Source of the DNA: Chloroflexota bacterium
Lineage (GTDB): Bacteria > Chloroflexota > Limnocylindria > P2-11E
DNA length: 13,487 nt
Direction of reading: 5' to 3'
NCBI GenBank assembly: GCA_025350745.1
Contig: JANXXG010000342.1
Location: 1 to 13,487 of the forward strand
Shown: in pieces, positions 1 through 8,371 of the stretch
Layout: each line of letters begins with the position of its first letter
Position numbering within the stretch: position 1 is the first letter of the stretch
Position numbers and translations under genes: made by a program
The notes under the pieces: generated by a model
Databases searched by the model: none
The model's input: the letters and a program-made list of their open reading frames with translations, nothing else
What the model was told of the DNA's origin: nothing

Positions 1-1009
1 CCTGGCTCGCGAACGCCTCGTTCATTTCGATGATGTCCATGTCCTTGATGTCGAGCCCGGCGCGCGCCAGTGCCCTGCGCGAGGCCGGGATCGGCCCAAG
101 CCCCATCTCGTCGGGCCGCACGCCCGCGAGACCGGTGCTCACGACCCGCGCGATCGGAACGAGGCCGAGCGATCGGGCGCGCTCGCCCGATGCGACGACC
201 ATCGCGGACGCACCGTCGTTGATCCCGGAGCTGTTCCCCGCCGTGACGCTCCCCTGCTCCGAGAAGGCCGGCTTCAGCTTCGCCAGGGCCTCGAGGGTGC
301 TGCCGGCGCGCGGATGCTCGTCGACGGTGACGATCCTCGGATCGCCCTTCGGCTGCGGGACCGGCGTCGGCACGATCTCGTCGGCGAGGCGGCCGGCGGT
401 CATCGCGCGCTCGGCCTTCTGCTGACTGAGGAGCGCGAGGTGGTCCTGATCGGCGCGCGTTACGCCACGTCGCTGGGCCACGTTCTCCGCGGTCTGGCCG
501 AGCGTGACCGTATGCCCATCGGCGATCAGCTGCGGATGCACGAAGCGCCAGCCGAGCGTGCTGTCCGCGGACTCGGGCACGCCTCGTGGATACGCCGTGT
601 CTGGTTTGAGCGTCACGATCGGAGAACGGGTCATGCTCTCGACGCCGCCGGCGATGAAGAGGTCGCCCTGGCCGCTCCAGATCGCCTGCGCCGCATCGTT
701 CAGCGACTGCAGGCTCGAGCCGCACAGTCGGTTGATGGTCTGCGCCGGCACCTCCACGGGAAAGCCGGCAAGCAGGACCGCCATGCGCGCGACGTTGCGG
801 TTGTCCTCGCCCGCCTGGTTGGCGTTCCCAAGGATGACGTCGTCGAGCCCGGCGGGGTCGACCCCGCTCCGGTCAATGACCGCCCGCAGCACGTGGGCGG
901 CCATCGCATCGGGTCGGAGCCCCGCAAGGGCCCCGGCGTACCGGCCGAACGGCGTGCGGACGTACGCGCAGATGAATGCGTCGCGGTCGTGGCGCAGCGG
1001 ATCGCCCAT
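1..1009 (-). CDS. Acetyl-CoA C-acyltransferase (thiolase), PcaF/FadA type, partial (C-terminus outside window)
   Basis: Predicted thiolase, which cleaves 3-ketoacyl-CoA with CoA (beta-oxidation or 3-oxoadipyl-CoA cleavage) or runs the reverse condensation in the cytoplasm. Reading the minus strand from the ATG at 1009 gives 336 residues without a stop before the window edge; the family is usually about 390-400 aa. The N-terminus carries RTPFGRYAGAL (18-28) and NANQAGEDNRNVARM (62-76), which resemble the PcaF/PaaJ branch. The nucleophile is Cys96 in NRLCGSS. GGVESMT, AGNSSGINDGA and NEAFA (about 330-334) are further thiolase signatures. The C-terminal GHP histidine and CGG cysteine lie beyond base 1 and cannot be checked. 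A GTG directly precedes the ATG in frame and could be the start. Substrate is not resolvable: 3-oxoadipyl-CoA thiolase or a general fatty acid thiolase are both possible. It is divergent from the cyclase gene. Confidence 0.93.
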   Translation of the reverse strand, partial: MGDPLRHDRDAFICAYVRTPFGRYAGALAGLRPDAMAAHVLRAVIDRSGVDPAGLDDVILGNANQAGEDNRNVARMAVLLAGFPVEVPAQTINRLCGSSLQSLNDAAQAIWSGQGDLFIAGGVESMTRSPIVTLKPDTAYPRGVPESADSTLGWRFVHPQLIADGHTVTLGQTAENVAQRRGVTRADQDHLALLSQQKAERAMTAGRLADEIVPTPVPQPKGDPRIVTVDEHPRAGSTLEALAKLKPAFSEQGSVTAGNSSGINDGASAMVVASGERARSLGLVPIARVVSTGLAGVRPDEMGLGPIPASRRALARAGLDIKDMDIIEMNEAFASQ

Positions 1010-1050
1010 CACGTGAGAGTCTAGGCAGCGCGCATCACTAGACTCGCGGC
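1010..1050. promoter_or_regulatory. Divergent promoter region with perfect 8-bp inverted repeat
   Basis: This 41-bp gap separates the thiolase start (minus) from the cyclase start (plus). It contains GAGTCTAG at 1017-1024 and its exact inverse CTAGACTC at 1038-1045, with a 13-bp spacer and 21 bp from arm to arm. Each arm contains TAGACT, a good -10 hexamer (TANNNT): 1039-1044 for the plus strand and 1023-1018 for the minus strand. Standard -10 spacing puts the plus transcript start on the G of GTG at 1051, and the minus start at about 1011, two bases before the thiolase ATG. Neither gene has a Shine-Dalgarno sequence, so leaderless transcripts are likely. I see no convincing -35 box. The symmetry could also be an operator for a dimeric regulator. 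Confidence 0.6.
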
Positions 1051-4000
1051 GTGACCGAGGAGCGCAAGCTGGTGACGGTCCTGTTCGCTGACATCGTCGG
1101 CTCCACCGCCCTGGGCTCCAGCCACGACCCCGAGGTCGTCCGACGCACGCTCTCGCGCGCGTTCAGCGAGGTGCGCCAGGTGCTCGAGACGCACGGCGGC
1201 ACGGTCGAGAAGTTCATCGGCGACGCGGTCATGGCCGTTTTTGGTATCCCGCAGACGCACGATGACGACGCGGACCGAGCGGTCCGCGCGGCGTTCGTGC
1301 TGCGCGAGCGGATCGCCGCGCTGAACGTCGGTGGGCGGTTCGCGCTGGAGCTGCGGATCGGCGTGAACAGCGGGCAGGTCGTGACCGGCGACGCCGGTGA
1401 GACGCTCGTGACCGGCGACGCGGTGAACGCCGGCGCGCGGCTGCAGGCCGCCGCCGCACCGAACGAGATCCTCGTTGGCGCGCTCGCTCACGAGCTCACC
1501 GAGCGCGCCGTGCGCTATGGCCCCTCGCGGGAGATCGAAGCGAAGGGGATCGGGCGCATCCCGGCGTGGCCGGTCGTGGAGCTCGGCTCCGCGCTTCCGG
1601 CGCAACATCGCGGGATCGCCGGCCTGCGTGCTCCGCTCGTCGGTCGGGACGACGAGCTGCGGCTGCTGGTCGATTCCCACCGCAAGCTCGCGAGCGAGCA
1701 GAGCGCGGCGCTCGTGACGATCTTCGGGAGCGCCGGCGTCGGCAAGTCGCGGCTCGTGGCAGAGTTCGTCGAGACGATTGGGCCCGATCGGGTCCGGCAG
1801 GGACGCTGCCTCCCGTACGGCGAAGGCATCACGTTCTGGCCGGTCGTCGAGATCCTCCGCGCCGATGCGAGCATCACCGCCTTGGACTCACACGAGGACG
1901 CGACCCGGAAGCTTCGGGCCGCGGTGCTCGCGACCTTCGCCGGGCCGTCTGACGATGCCGAAGCCGTCGCGCGGCGGCTCAGCGTGCTCGCCGGCACAGC
2001 CAGCCGAGAGGACGCTCTCCCGGATGTTCCCGCCGAGAGCATGCAGCAGGAGCTTCGCTGGGGCCTCCGCCGCTACCTCGAGCGTCGTGCGGCGACGGAG
2101 CCGCTGACACTTGTGTTCGACGACATCCACTGGGCCGAGAGCGCCCTGCTGGATCTCATCGAGCACCTCGCCGAATGGTCGCGGGCCCCGCTCTTTCTCG
2201 TCTGCATGGCCCGGCCGGACCTCCGCGAGCTGCGCGGCGGTTGGGGCGGCGGCCTCATGAACTCGTCGACGATCCGGCTCGAGCCACTGACCGCGGACGA
2301 ATCCGCGCGGCTCATCCAGGAGCTCTTGGCCATCGATGCCCTGCCCGAGGAGCTCAGACAGCAGGTGATCACCCGCTCGGAGGGCAACCCGCTGTACGTC
2401 GAGGAATTCCTTCGCATGCTGATCGAGGCTGGGCATGTCGCCAACCGGAACGGTCGGTTCGTCGCGACGGAGTCGATCGGTTCGCTCGTGGTGCCGGCGA
2501 CGCTCCAAGGACTCATCGCTGCCCGCCTCGACGCCACCCCGGCCGCGGTCAAGGGGATCCTGCAGCGCGCGGCAGTGGTCGGGAAAGTGTTCTGGCCGGA
2601 GGCGGTCCTCGCGCAAGGGGCGCTGGACGGGCGGATCGAGGACCGGCTCCTCGAGGCTGCACGGCGGGATCTGGTGAGCGAGCTCGACGAGCGCGGCCTG
2701 GGTGGCGGACGGGCCTGGACGTTCAAACACATCCTGATCCGCGACGTCGCCTATCACGCGATCCCGAAAGCGGAGCGCTCGCGCGCCCACGATGCGTTCG
2801 GCCGCTGGCTGGAGTCGACCGCTGCCGAGCGACTCAGCGAGTACGCCGACATCGTCGCGTATCACGCCGAGCAGGCGTTCCTGCTTGCGCACGAGCTCGG
2901 CGACACCGGCCTCGCGGAGCTGGGGGGCCGCGCGTACCGACAGCTGTTCGCCGGCGGGCTCAACGCCGAGCGGCGAGGTGACCAGCGGGCCGCGCTGACG
3001 TTCTTCCGCCGCGCCCTCGCGATCGCGGACGCGGTCGACCTGCCGGCAGCGGTGCGTCTCGAGACGCGAGCCCGTGTCGCCAATGTCCGCATGGACCTGG
3101 AGGCGTCGCAAGAGGTCCTGGACGAGATCGGGGCGCTGGTCGCGCAGCTGCGAGCGATCCCGCCGACGACGGTGCTCGTCGACCTCCTCCGAGTGCTGTC
3201 CTTCGACCTGAGTGACAAGGATCTGGCTGGCGCCACCGCGCTCGACCGGGAGGCCATCGCGGCGGCCCGAGCGACCGAAGATCCCGAGACCATTGCATCC
3301 GCCATCATTGGGTCGTCGTGGGCGCCGTGGGTGAACGGCGACCTCGACGCGCAGCGGCGAGCGCTCGCCGAGGCGGAGGTGCAGATCGAGCGCACCGGCG
3401 CTCAGCGGCATCTGACCGAGCTGCTCGGGTGGCTCGGCGCGAACGCCGTGATGAGCGGCCGCTTCGTCGAAATGGGGAGATATTCGCGGCTGGCGCAGGA
3501 GCGGGCAGCCGCGAGCGGATCGGCGATCCAGCGCGCCATCACCCTGCGCGGTGCGATGTGGACGGCGATCTTCGCGGGCGACCTCGACCAGGCAGTGGTC
3601 CACGCGCAGGCGGGGGTGGAGGCCGCGATCGACGCGGGCGCCCGACCCGTCATCGGGGTCAACTACTGGTTCCTGGGCGATGCCTTCGAATCGGCCGGCC
3701 GCCCCGAGGAGGCTCGGGTGGCGTACGAGCGGTCGGTCGAGCACCTCTCGGGCGCGCCGTCGCAGGGCCTTCGCGCGGAAGCGCGGACCCGTTTGACCAA
3801 GGCGCTCATCGGCCTCGGTCGGGTCGCCGAGGCGCGCCTTCAGGCCGAGGGCGCGCGGGCCGAGGTCGCCGCCAACGATGTCTTGACCCTCGCGACCGCC
3901 GCGGCCGCGCTCGCGGCCGTCATGGCTGCCGAGCGCCGTACCGACGAGGCCGACCAGCTCTATCGAGAAGCGCTCGGAACGATCGGACCGACCGGGTACA

Positions 4001-4179
4001 CGCTCATCCGGATCGAGATCCAGCGTGACTATGCGAGCTTCCTCCTCGACAACGGGCGCGGCGCCGAGGCCAAGCCCCTCCTCGAGGAGGTCCGCGCGTT
4101 CTACGACACGCCGGCGACGCCCTTCGAGCGGCAGCGCACCGAGGCGCTGCTCCAGCGCTGCGCGGCGGTGCCGCGGTGA
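1051..4179 (+). CDS. Class III adenylate/guanylate cyclase-AAA ATPase-TPR signalling protein (copy 1)
   Basis: Large soluble signalling protein of 1042 aa. Domains: class III cyclase (about 5-178), AAA_16/STAND-like ATPase (about 195-460), winged or helical linker (about 480-620) with [12 protein letters not shown] at 557-568, then alpha-helical TPR-like repeats to the C-terminus. Cyclase residues: metal Asp14 (FADIVGS), Asp58 ([12 protein letters not shown]), purine-contacting Lys54, and Asn126 with Arg130 (GDAVNAGAR) for the transition state. The second substrate-selecting position is Leu119 rather than Asp or Thr. Walker A is GSAGVGKS (226-233), Walker B is [10 protein letters not shown], and [10 protein letters not shown] follows. 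There is no LuxR helix-turn-helix and no membrane segment. The start is GTG at 1051: an in-frame TAG at 1039 leaves no earlier start, and later starts would cut into the cyclase domain. It overlaps hutU by 4 bp (GTGA). The input signal and the nucleotide product are unknown. Confidence 0.92.
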   Translation: MTEERKLVTVLFADIVGSTALGSSHDPEVVRRTLSRAFSEVRQVLETHGGTVEKFIGDAVMAVFGIPQTHDDDADRAVRAAFVLRERIAALNVGGRFALELRIGVNSGQVVTGDAGETLVTGDAVNAGARLQAAAAPNEILVGALAHELTERAVRYGPSREIEAKGIGRIPAWPVVELGSALPAQHRGIAGLRAPLVGRDDELRLLVDSHRKLASEQSAALVTIFGSAGVGKSRLVAEFVETIGPDRVRQGRCLPYGEGITFWPVVEILRADASITALDSHEDATRKLRAAVLATFAGPSDDAEAVARRLSVLAGTASREDALPDVPAESMQQELRWGLRRYLERRAATEPLTLVFDDIHWAESALLDLIEHLAEWSRAPLFLVCMARPDLRELRGGWGGGLMNSSTIRLEPLTADESARLIQELLAIDALPEELRQQVITRSEGNPLYVEEFLRMLIEAGHVANRNGRFVATESIGSLVVPATLQGLIAARLDATPAAVKGILQRAAVVGKVFWPEAVLAQGALDGRIEDRLLEAARRDLVSELDERGLGGGRAWTFKHILIRDVAYHAIPKAERSRAHDAFGRWLESTAAERLSEYADIVAYHAEQAFLLAHELGDTGLAELGGRAYRQLFAGGLNAERRGDQRAALTFFRRALAIADAVDLPAAVRLETRARVANVRMDLEASQEVLDEIGALVAQLRAIPPTTVLVDLLRVLSFDLSDKDLAGATALDREAIAAARATEDPETIASAIIGSSWAPWVNGDLDAQRRALAEAEVQIERTGAQRHLTELLGWLGANAVMSGRFVEMGRYSRLAQERAAASGSAIQRAITLRGAMWTAIFAGDLDQAVVHAQAGVEAAIDAGARPVIGVNYWFLGDAFESAGRPEEARVAYERSVEHLSGAPSQGLRAEARTRLTKALIGLGRVAEARLQAEGARAEVAANDVLTLATAAAALAAVMAAERRTDEADQLYREALGTIGPTGYTLIRIEIQRDYASFLLDNGRGAEAKPLLEEVRAFYDTPATPFERQRTEALLQRCAAVPR

Positions 4180-5825
4180 GCGCGGTGGCAACGCGCGTCG
4201 TCCGTTCACCACGCGGATCCGCGCTCTCCTGCATCGCCTGGCCGCAGGAAGCGGCGTTCCGGATGCTGCAGAACAACCTCGACCCGGACGTGGCGGAGCG
4301 TCCCGCCGATCTCATCGTGTACGGGGGCACCGGCCGCGCCGCGCGCTCGTGGCCGGCGTTCGACACGATCCTCGCCACCCTGAAGCGTTTGAAGGACGAC
4401 GAGACGCTCCTCGTGCAGTCGGGCAAGCCCGTCGGGGTCTTCCGCACGCACGAGTGGGCACCCCGCGTCCTGATCTCGAACGCGATGCTCGTTCCGAAAT
4501 GGGCGACGTGGGAGGAGTTCCGGGCGCTCGAGGCGCTGGGCCTGACGATGTACGGGCAGATGACCGCGGGGTCCTGGATCTACATCGGCACGCAGGGGAT
4601 CCTGCAGGGCACCTTTGAGACGTTCGCCGCCGTCGCCCGGACGCACTTCGACGGCACGCTCGAGGGTCGGCTCATCGTGACCGCCGGGCTCGGCGGCATG
4701 GGCGGTGCGCAACCACTCGCGATCACGATGAATGGCGGTGTCGCGCTCGTCGTCGAGGTCGACCCCACCCGCGCCGAACGGCGCCTCGCGCAGGGCTTCC
4801 TCGACGAGATCGCGACCGACCTCGACGATGCCCTCGCCCGCGCCGAGGGATACCTCGGCTCGCGCTCGGCGCGGTCGATCGGGCTCGTCGCGAACGCCGC
4901 GGCGGTGTTCCCCGAGCTGGTCCGCCGCGGGGTGCGCGTCGATGTGGTGACCGATCAGACCTCGGCGCACGACCCGCTCGACGGCTACGTGCCCGATGTC
5001 CGCCACGTGGGCCTGCTTCGGATCAATGACCCCGCGGGGTACATCGAGGCGTCACGCGTCTCGATCGCAAAGCAGTGCGAGGCGATCGTCGCGCTGAAGG
5101 ACCGCGGCGCGGTCGCGTTCGACTACGGGAACAACCTCCGCGGCGAGGCGCAGACGGCCGGGTTCGCGCGCGCGTTCGACTATCCGGGGTTCGTGCCGGC
5201 GTACATCCGCCCGCTCTTCGAGACCGGCCGCGGTCCGTTCCGGTGGGTCGCCCTCTCGGGCGACGCGGCAGACATCCGCGCGACGGACCAGGCGGTGCTC
5301 GACCTCTTCCCGGAGGATCGATCGCTCGCCCAATGGATCAAGCTCGCCGGGGACCGCGTGCCGTTCCAGGGCCTGCCGGCGCGAGTCTGCTGGCTCGGGT
5401 ACGGCGAGCGGGCCGAGTTCGGCGCGCGGATCGACGACATGGTCCGGACCGGGAAGCTGCGTGCGCCCGTCGTCATCGGCCGAGACCATTTGGATTCGGG
5501 CTCGGTCGCGTCACCGAACCGCGAGACGGAGGGCATGCGCGATGGCAGTGACGCGATCGCGGACTGGCCGATCCTCAACGCGCTCGTGAACACGGCTGCG
5601 GGCGCGACGTGGGTCTCCGTCCATCACGGCGGTGGTGTTGGTATCGGAAACTCGATCCACGCCGGCATGGTCGCCGTGGCCGACGGCACGGAGCTGGGAC
5701 GCAAGAAGCTGGAGCGGGTCCTGACCACGGACCCAGGGACGGGCGTCATGCGCCACGCCGATGCGGGCTACCCGAATGCGATCGCGTTCGCGAAAGACAA
5801 GGGAGTTGACCTCCCGAGCGTCTAG
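4176..5825 (+). CDS. hutU: Urocanate hydratase (urocanase)
   Basis: Converts urocanate to 4-imidazolone-5-propanoate, the second step of histidine degradation, using tightly bound NAD+ as an electrophile in the cytoplasm. The 549-aa length fits the family (about 550-560). Recognisable segments are [11 protein letters not shown] (31-41), [11 protein letters not shown] (49-59), the nucleotide-binding glycine run [10 protein letters not shown] (171-180), the active-site cysteine region [12 protein letters not shown] with Cys405, and [17 protein letters not shown] near the C-terminus. It starts with GTG inside the last codon and stop of the cyclase gene (GTGA overlap) and has no Shine-Dalgarno of its own, so translation is probably coupled and the two genes form one operon. 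hutH, a classical hutI and hutG/hutF are not in the window. The stop overlaps that of the convergent histidine kinase. Confidence 0.97.
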   Translation: MSAVATRVVRSPRGSALSCIAWPQEAAFRMLQNNLDPDVAERPADLIVYGGTGRAARSWPAFDTILATLKRLKDDETLLVQSGKPVGVFRTHEWAPRVLISNAMLVPKWATWEEFRALEALGLTMYGQMTAGSWIYIGTQGILQGTFETFAAVARTHFDGTLEGRLIVTAGLGGMGGAQPLAITMNGGVALVVEVDPTRAERRLAQGFLDEIATDLDDALARAEGYLGSRSARSIGLVANAAAVFPELVRRGVRVDVVTDQTSAHDPLDGYVPDVRHVGLLRINDPAGYIEASRVSIAKQCEAIVALKDRGAVAFDYGNNLRGEAQTAGFARAFDYPGFVPAYIRPLFETGRGPFRWVALSGDAADIRATDQAVLDLFPEDRSLAQWIKLAGDRVPFQGLPARVCWLGYGERAEFGARIDDMVRTGKLRAPVVIGRDHLDSGSVASPNRETEGMRDGSDAIADWPILNALVNTAAGATWVSVHHGGGVGIGNSIHAGMVAVADGTELGRKKLERVLTTDPGTGVMRHADAGYPNAIAFAKDKGVDLPSV

Positions 5826-7105
5826 TGCGTGGGTGCGACCATCGGAAGGCAGACCGTGAAGGTGCTTCCCTCGCCCAGCCGGGAGCTCACTTCGAGCGTG
5901 CCACCGTGCTCTTCGATGATCCGGCGGACCGACCACAGGCCCACTCCGCTCCCGGGCACGTTCGCCGCGTTCGAGCCGCGCCGGAAGCGCGTGAAGATGG
6001 CCGCCTGCTCATCGTCCGGGACCCCGACGCCCTCATCGGCGATCGCGAGCACGGCCTCGTGCTTCTCCGTGCTGCGCACTTCGGAGATCGATGCGCAGAT
6101 GCGCCCGCCATGCGGACTGAACTTGATCGCGTTGCTCACGAGATTATCCACCGCACGTTCGATCCGGTCGCGATCCCACTGACCGACCAGCGAATCGATG
6201 CCCGGGTCCACCGCGAAGACGTGGCGATCGTTCGAGACGCGATACCCATCCAGCACGTTGGCGACGAGCCCGACCAGGTCGACGGGCTCGCGGTGCAGCG
6301 CCGTGGGATCCGTGGCGTCTCGCCGCGCCAGGTCCATGAGCTCATCGACCCGCATCGCTCCGCGGCGCAGCGCCGACTCGATGTCCGAGAGGCGCGGGCC
6401 CAGCTGCGCGATGTCAAGCCGTCCCTTTGCCGCCTGATGCCGCAGGAGCTGCGCGATCGCCGTGGCGCTGGCCAACGGGCTCTTCAAGTCATGTCCGAGG
6501 GTCGCGTAGAAGGCCTCGCGCTCGCGCGCCGCGATGGCCCGCTCTTCCTCGAGGGCGCGCTCGGCCTCACGGCGCGCGACCTCGTGCTCGCTGAGGGTGG
6601 TGAGTGCGAGGAACACCGCGCCGTCAAGCGCGTCATGCATCAGCAGCTCGGCGCCAACGACGTCCGAGGTCGGCGAGCGGTCTGAGACGTAGCGGCGCAG
6701 CGCACGGCCGATCTCCTGCCGAAGGAGACGGAACTCGGTGGCGACTTCCGGAGCCTTGAACCCCTGCTCGAAGCGGACGCGAGCGTGCTCCTGGGCGGCA
6801 GAGAGCACCTCAGGGTCTTCGAGTGGCGCGCCCGCATTGCGCTCCGGAGCGCTGAACTTCGAGAGCAATCGGCCGAGCGCGTCGAACAACGCCGGGATGT
6901 GATCGGCAACGGCGCGCTCCGATCGAGAGCGGTGGAACGGCTGATCGGAGGCAGCCTCGATCCAGCGGCCGAGGATCTCATCGCGACGTTCGGTCAGGAG
7001 CTCGACGACCCACGACAGATCCGCGTCCTGCGTGAACGACTCGACCCGGAGCGCGACGTTCGACTCTGGCGGCACCAAAGGCAGCGTCGCGAAGTCTTTG
7101 CTCAT
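5822..7105 (-). CDS. Orphan soluble sensor histidine kinase with RsbRD-type N-terminal domain
   Basis: Predicted cytoplasmic histidine kinase of 427 aa. The N-terminal helical domain (about 30-170) resembles RsbRD_N (RsbT co-antagonist N-terminal sensor), with ILGRWIEAA and the segment around [16 protein letters not shown] charged helical linker (about 171-200) leads to HisKA with phospho-acceptor His205 in [12 protein letters not shown]. The HATPase_c domain has the N box [12 protein letters not shown] (Asn321, Asn325), G1 box ADEGVGVP (Asp357) and G2 box GSGVGL (385-390). No membrane segment or receiver domain is visible, and no response regulator lies in the window. I chose the ATG at 7105 because AGGGAG (7115-7110) sits 4 bases upstream; a TTG 18 bases earlier is the only longer option. 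It is the last gene of the minus-strand group, 90 bp after the amidohydrolase. The signal is unknown; stress or general metabolic input would fit RsbRD relatives. Confidence 0.93.
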   Translation of the reverse strand: MSKDFATLPLVPPESNVALRVESFTQDADLSWVVELLTERRDEILGRWIEAASDQPFHRSRSERAVADHIPALFDALGRLLSKFSAPERNAGAPLEDPEVLSAAQEHARVRFEQGFKAPEVATEFRLLRQEIGRALRRYVSDRSPTSDVVGAELLMHDALDGAVFLALTTLSEHEVARREAERALEEERAIAAREREAFYATLGHDLKSPLASATAIAQLLRHQAAKGRLDIAQLGPRLSDIESALRRGAMRVDELMDLARRDATDPTALHREPVDLVGLVANVLDGYRVSNDRHVFAVDPGIDSLVGQWDRDRIERAVDNLVSNAIKFSPHGGRICASISEVRSTEKHEAVLAIADEGVGVPDDEQAAIFTRFRRGSNAANVPGSGVGLWSVRRIIEEHGGTLEVSSRLGEGSTFTVCLPMVAPTH

Positions 7106-7115
7106 CGGTCTCCCT
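7106..7115 (-). promoter_or_regulatory. Ribosome binding site deciding the histidine kinase start
   Basis: Read on the minus strand, AGGGAG (7115-7110) followed by ACCG precedes the ATG at 7105. It is one of only two clear Shine-Dalgarno sequences in the window and favours this ATG over the upstream TTG. Confidence 0.55.
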
Positions 7116-7176
7116 AACGCCAAAGCGCCGACCTCATGTTCGCATGCCGAATGGGTAACGGACAGCGCTCGAACGG

Positions 7177-7193
7177 TCGCTCAGTCGGAGCGA
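7177..7193 (-). terminator. Small hairpin after the amidohydrolase stop; weak or attenuating at best
   Basis: TCGCTC (7177-7182) and GAGCGA (7188-7193) form a perfect 6-bp stem with a 5-base loop, placed 2 bases past the amidohydrolase TAA on the minus strand. No T-run follows in that direction, so it is not a standard intrinsic terminator. It may stabilise the upstream message or reduce read-through into the histidine kinase gene. The rest of the 90-bp gap (7106-7195) shows no ORF and no convincing promoter. Confidence 0.25.
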
Positions 7194-7195
7194 AC

Positions 7196-8371
7196 TTAGG
7201 CGACGCGTGTGCCTGCCTGGAACACCGCCCACACCCGCCAGAGCGCGCGGGCGTCGGACAGCGGATCGCCGTGGACGAGCACGAGATCGGCGGGCATCCC
7301 CAGCTCGATCCTGCCGGCGTGCTCGTGCCCGAGCAGCTCGCCACCCGAGCGCGTCGCCGCGACCAGCGCCTCGCGCGGGGTGAGACCGGCAGCCACGAGC
7401 AGCTCGACCTCCCACGCGAGGTGACCGGCGCGCACCGAACCGCCTCCGAAATCGGAACCGGTCGCGATCCGCACGCCCGCGCGCTTCGCCGCTCCGACCG
7501 AGGCATACGCGCCCTCTTTGCGTCTCGCGATCCGCTGGCGGCTCTCCTCGGTGGCGAAGCGTTCGATGGCGGTCGTCCGGGCGAAGGACTCCCACGACGC
7601 GAAGACCGACAGCGTCGAGGTCAGCGTGACGTCGTTCTTCTTCATCGTGCGCGCGATGTCGTCGTCGAGCTCCATGCCGTGCTCGATCGAATCGACGCCC
7701 GCCTCCGCGGCGACCCGCGCGCCGTCGAGGTAGCCGGAGTGGCAAGCGACCTTTGCGCCGCGAGCATGGACCGCGTCGGTCGCGGCCCGGAGCGCCGCGA
7801 CGCTGAACGGCGAGTCCTTCACCCCACCCGGCGCGTCCATGTAGATCTTCACGAAGTCCGTGCCGAGGTCGAGCTGATGTATCGCCGCGGCCGTCAGGCC
7901 CGCATCGTCGGTCGTGACCCACATGTCCGGATAGCCGGTCTTCCCGATCCACGTGCCAGCCACCCGGATGTGCGGGTTGCCCGCCGTGCCGGACAGCTCG
8001 TCTCGGACGGCAAGCGAGATCGGCCGGCCATCGGCGCTCGGTGCGCCGACGTCTCGCGCCCACAGCACCCCCGCCTGCACGAGCCGGTTGGCGTTCTCGC
8101 GCGCGACCTGGCGAAGGACGGCCGGCGGATCATCGCCCCGAGCGATCCAGTGACTGCCGCCCTGCATCGTGAGATGGCTGTGGCAATCGACCATCCCGGG
8201 CACGATGACCGCGCCGCCGGCATCCACGACGGTCGCGCCCGCCTGATCGATCTCGCCGTTCGCGCCGATCGCTTCGATGCGGCCATCGGCAATCGCGATG
8301 CTCACTCCGAGGCGCAGGGAATCGGACGAGCCGTCCGCGAGCGCCGCGTCGTGCAGGATCAGCCGGGTCAC
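7196..8371 (-). CDS. Amidohydrolase family protein (imidazolonepropionase-like, metal-dependent)
   Basis: A 391-aa member of the amidohydrolase superfamily, predicted to hydrolyse a C-N or similar bond in the cytoplasm; substrate unknown. A short N-terminal beta-sandwich part precedes the TIM barrel. Visible metal ligands are His64 and His66 (VDCHSHL), the probably carbamylated Lys175 (DFVKIYMD), His211 (ACHSG), His231 (SIEHG) and Asp307 (ATGSDFGGG), so a binuclear active site looks intact. The C-terminus returns to the sandwich with GRIELGMPADLVLVHGDPL. It belongs to the broad imidazolonepropionase-related group that includes Xaa-Pro or Xaa-Arg dipeptidases, not classical HutI, whose usual signatures I do not see. 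The GTG start at 8371 overlaps the dUTPase stop by 4 bp (GTGA), indicating coupled translation. An extension upstream of this GTG would only read the dUTPase gene in another frame. Confidence 0.9.
   Translation of the reverse strand: MTRLILHDAALADGSSDSLRLGVSIAIADGRIEAIGANGEIDQAGATVVDAGGAVIVPGMVDCHSHLTMQGGSHWIARGDDPPAVLRQVARENANRLVQAGVLWARDVGAPSADGRPISLAVRDELSGTAGNPHIRVAGTWIGKTGYPDMWVTTDDAGLTAAAIHQLDLGTDFVKIYMDAPGGVKDSPFSVAALRAATDAVHARGAKVACHSGYLDGARVAAEAGVDSIEHGMELDDDIARTMKKNDVTLTSTLSVFASWESFARTTAIERFATEESRQRIARRKEGAYASVGAAKRAGVRIATGSDFGGGSVRAGHLAWEVELLVAAGLTPREALVAATRSGGELLGHEHAGRIELGMPADLVLVHGDPLSDARALWRVWAVFQAGTRVA

Noticed and set aside
314..1024. A 236-codon plus-strand frame opposite the thiolase
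   Set aside because: The minus-strand thiolase has all expected motifs across this stretch; the plus frame has no recognisable domain.
1888..4212. A 774-codon open frame on the minus strand opposite cyclase copy 1
   Set aside because: Its translation is Arg/Asp/Gly-rich low-information sequence with no recognisable motif, while the plus strand encodes clear cyclase, AAA and TPR domains. It is a typical high-GC antisense shadow.
7106..7195. Search for a promoter or small RNA between amidohydrolase and histidine kinase
   Set aside because: Apart from a 6-bp hairpin and a Shine-Dalgarno, no -35/-10 pair, short ORF with a ribosome site or T-run could be supported.
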